DNA from: an uncultured Hellea sp.
Lineage (GTDB): Bacteria; Pseudomonadota; Alphaproteobacteria; Caulobacterales; Maricaulaceae
Length of the DNA stretch: 64,000 nucleotides
Reading direction: 5' to 3'
NCBI GenBank assembly: GCA_938007935.1
Contig: CALLMD010000019.1
Location: 18,949-82,948 of the forward strand
The position numbers and the translations under genes were made by a program. Positions 62,926 to 64,000 of this stretch are shown here, one piece after another. The notes under the pieces were generated by a model, which had not been told where the DNA came from, did not search any database, and saw nothing but the letters and a program-made list of their open reading frames with translations. The number at the start of each line of letters is the position of its first letter. Positions within the stretch are counted from its first letter, which is position 1.

Positions 62926-63288
62926 ATGATTGGATATACAACCATTGGCGTCAAAGACTTAGGCGCTGCAAAGAAATTTTACTCTGAACTATTCGGCGCA
63001 GAAGTCCTTGTCGATGTTGGCCGCTTAGCCATGATCGGTACATCAATGACAGAACCCAAAATTGCGGTTTGCCAACCTTTTAATGAACAAGATCCGCATC
63101 CCGGTAACGGCAATATGGTTGCTTTTCCCGGCGGGTCCAAAGAGGGCGCCAAAGCTCTTTACAACAAGGCGATAGAATTAGGCGCAACATGTGACGGCGC
63201 GCCGGGTCAACGTATTCCAGATATGTTCTATGGTGCCTATGTCAAAGACCCAAACGGTAATAAGCTATGCTTCTTTGACTTTAGCTGA
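62926..63288 (+). CDS. VOC-superfamily (glyoxalase-like) protein
   Basis: A 120-residue single VOC domain. YTTIGVKDLGAAKKFYSELFGAE and the end YVKDPNGNKLCFFDFS are typical. One full paired beta-alpha-beta-beta-beta module is seen. AAAGGA precedes ATG 62926. Metal ligands and substrate cannot be assigned. A plus-strand terminator follows. Confidence 0.85.
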   Translation: MIGYTTIGVKDLGAAKKFYSELFGAEVLVDVGRLAMIGTSMTEPKIAVCQPFNEQDPHPGNGNMVAFPGGSKEGAKALYNKAIELGATCDGAPGQRIPDMFYGAYVKDPNGNKLCFFDFS

Positions 63289-63312
63289 GCCTAAAAAACC
63301 AAAGAATAACCT

Positions 63313-63345
63313 AAAGCGTGGATTATATAAGTCCGCGCTTTTTTA
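63313..63345 (+). terminator. Intrinsic terminator after VOC gene
   Basis: AAAGCGTGGA and TCCGCGCTTT pair (one G-U) around a 9-base loop, followed by a T-run (TTTTTT). It lies 25 bases after the VOC stop. Confidence 0.8.
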
Positions 63346-63371
63346 ATGCCTTGATTCACAAGTTTTCAAAT

Positions 63372-63405
63372 AAAAAAAGCCCCGCCAGAAGGAACTGTAC
63401 GGGGC
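63372..63405 (-). terminator. rRNA operon terminator
   Basis: On the minus strand GCCCCG (63405-63400) and CGGGGC (63384-63379) pair, with a smaller inner stem, and are followed by seven T (63378-63372). It lies about 47 bases beyond the 5S 3' end, so it should end the rRNA operon. Confidence 0.85.
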
Positions 63406-63451
63406 GTTTTGTTAATATATGGAGGAAATTTATAGCAACATGATCTGGATA

Positions 63452-63568
63452 AACCGGGCGGCGACCTACTCTCCCGTGCCTTAAGACAAAGTACCATCGG
63501 CGCTGAGAGGCTTAACGACCGAGTTCGGAATGGGATCGGGTGGGGACCTCTCGCAATAACCACCCGGT
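63452..63568 (-). rRNA. rrf: 5S ribosomal RNA
   Basis: About 117 nt. The helix I ends ACCGGGTGG (5') and CCGCCCGGT (3') pair. Conserved CCCCACCCGATCCCATTCCGAACTC is recognisable across the centre (in two parts), with GATGGTACT and GGGAGAGTAGGTC near the 3' end. Confidence 0.95.
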
Positions 63569-63709
63569 CAATGCAGATCATGTTATGCAATCGGTGTTAT
63601 CCGAATTGCACTTAGTAAAGATATCATATTGTCTGTTAGTTCATCATGCGAGCGCGTTAATCGCTGCGCACAAACACCGTGTATTGAAATCAACAAGATT
63701 CTGAAAAGA
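63569..63709 (-). other. 23S-5S spacer
   Basis: A 141-base spacer between the 23S 3' end and 5S. It contains no tRNA. An inverted repeat, GATTCT-GAAA-AGAATC (63698-63713), overlaps the 23S 3' boundary and may be part of the processing stem. Confidence 0.7.
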
Positions 63710-64000
63710 ATCAAGCCAATCGAGTTATTAGTACTGGTAAGCTCCATATGTTGCCATACTTCCACACCCAGCCTATCAACGTTGTAGTCTACAACGACTC
63801 TCAAGGGAGTTCTAGTATTGAGGGGGGTTTCCCGCTTAGATGCTTTCAGCGGTTATCCTGTCCATTCATAGCTACGCTGCAATGCCACTGGCGTGACAAC
63901 AGCTCCACCAGAGGAATGTCCACCCCGGTCCTCTCGTACTAAGGGCAGATCCTCTCAAAACTCCTACTCCCACGGTAGATAGGGACCGAACTGTCTCACG
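63710..64000 (-). rRNA. rrl: 23S ribosomal RNA, 3' end (partial)
   Basis: The final ~290 nt of 23S rRNA on the minus strand. Conserved 3' sequences are seen: GTACTAATAACTCGATTGG near the end, GGCTGGGTGTGGAAG, and upstream GTACGAGAGGACCGGGGTGG, the sarcin-ricin-adjacent domain VI. The 5' part lies beyond the window. The 3' limit (63710) is estimated by comparison with the E. coli 23S end. Confidence 0.95.

Noticed and set aside
63583..63942. Open frames at the right edge
   Set aside because: They fall in the 23S rRNA and spacer.

Overview
The window looks like chromosome from an alphaproteobacterium, probably a marine, stalked-type lineage near Hyphomonadaceae/Maricaulales. I infer this from protein families and gene neighbourhoods, not from a database search. 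Supporting neighbourhoods are PmbA - inositol monophosphatase/DUF4170 - MsbA - DUF374 - WaaA - LpxK - acyltransferase, XseA - DUF2093 - M23 peptidase, and RibF - MaoC - TIGR01459-type HAD. The core genes are moderate in GC. The polysaccharide block (about 23-47 kb) and the RTX block (1-7.4 kb) are visibly AT-richer, as expected of accessory DNA.

Layout. 1-7.4 kb: two leftward genes for secreted RTX (Ca2+-binding nonapeptide) proteins. The first is giant, runs off the left edge and has a beta-helix-like N-terminus. 7.7-7.9 kb: tRNA-Ser(GGA) and a degraded partial copy of it. 8-14.2 kb: housekeeping genes (N-formylglutamate amidohydrolase-like, MsrA, RsmE, UbiA, exported MsrB, MarR regulator, DsbA/FrnE-like oxidoreductase, MAPEG protein), with a candidate structured small RNA ending in a strong terminator at 12.0 kb. 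14.2-23 kb: a translationally coupled run that makes and exports lipid A-Kdo, interrupted by one antisense phosphatase gene.

23-41.3 kb: a leftward run of about 15 genes for an ABC-transporter-exported surface polysaccharide (Wzm/Wzt, glycosyltransferases, methyltransferases). Its core is an unusual sugar-acid pathway: NeuB-like synthase, KdsC-like phosphatase, CMP-sugar synthetase-like cytidylyltransferase, a full-length transketolase, an aldehyde dehydrogenase and an SDR. The aminotransferase, 4,6-dehydratase and UDP-GlcNAc epimerase expected for sialic, legionaminic or pseudaminic acid are absent. This is the best candidate in the window for an undescribed pathway. 41.5-46.9 kb: a divergent rightward run with an acetyltransferase, a methyltransferase, a paralogue of the cluster's HP-motif transferase, and Gmd/Fcl for GDP-L-fucose.

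46.9-63.3 kb: core metabolism and envelope genes (chorismate mutase, M23 peptidase, XseA, PurD, RibF and others), exported amidohydrolases and an M3 peptidase, RNase P RNA, and a three-gene amidohydrolase/transporter/D-aminoacylase operon. 63.4-64 kb: the 3' end of an rRNA operon on the minus strand (23S 3' end, spacer, 5S, terminator). Several start codons were chosen from visible Shine-Dalgarno sequences and differ from the longest reading frame; these are stated.
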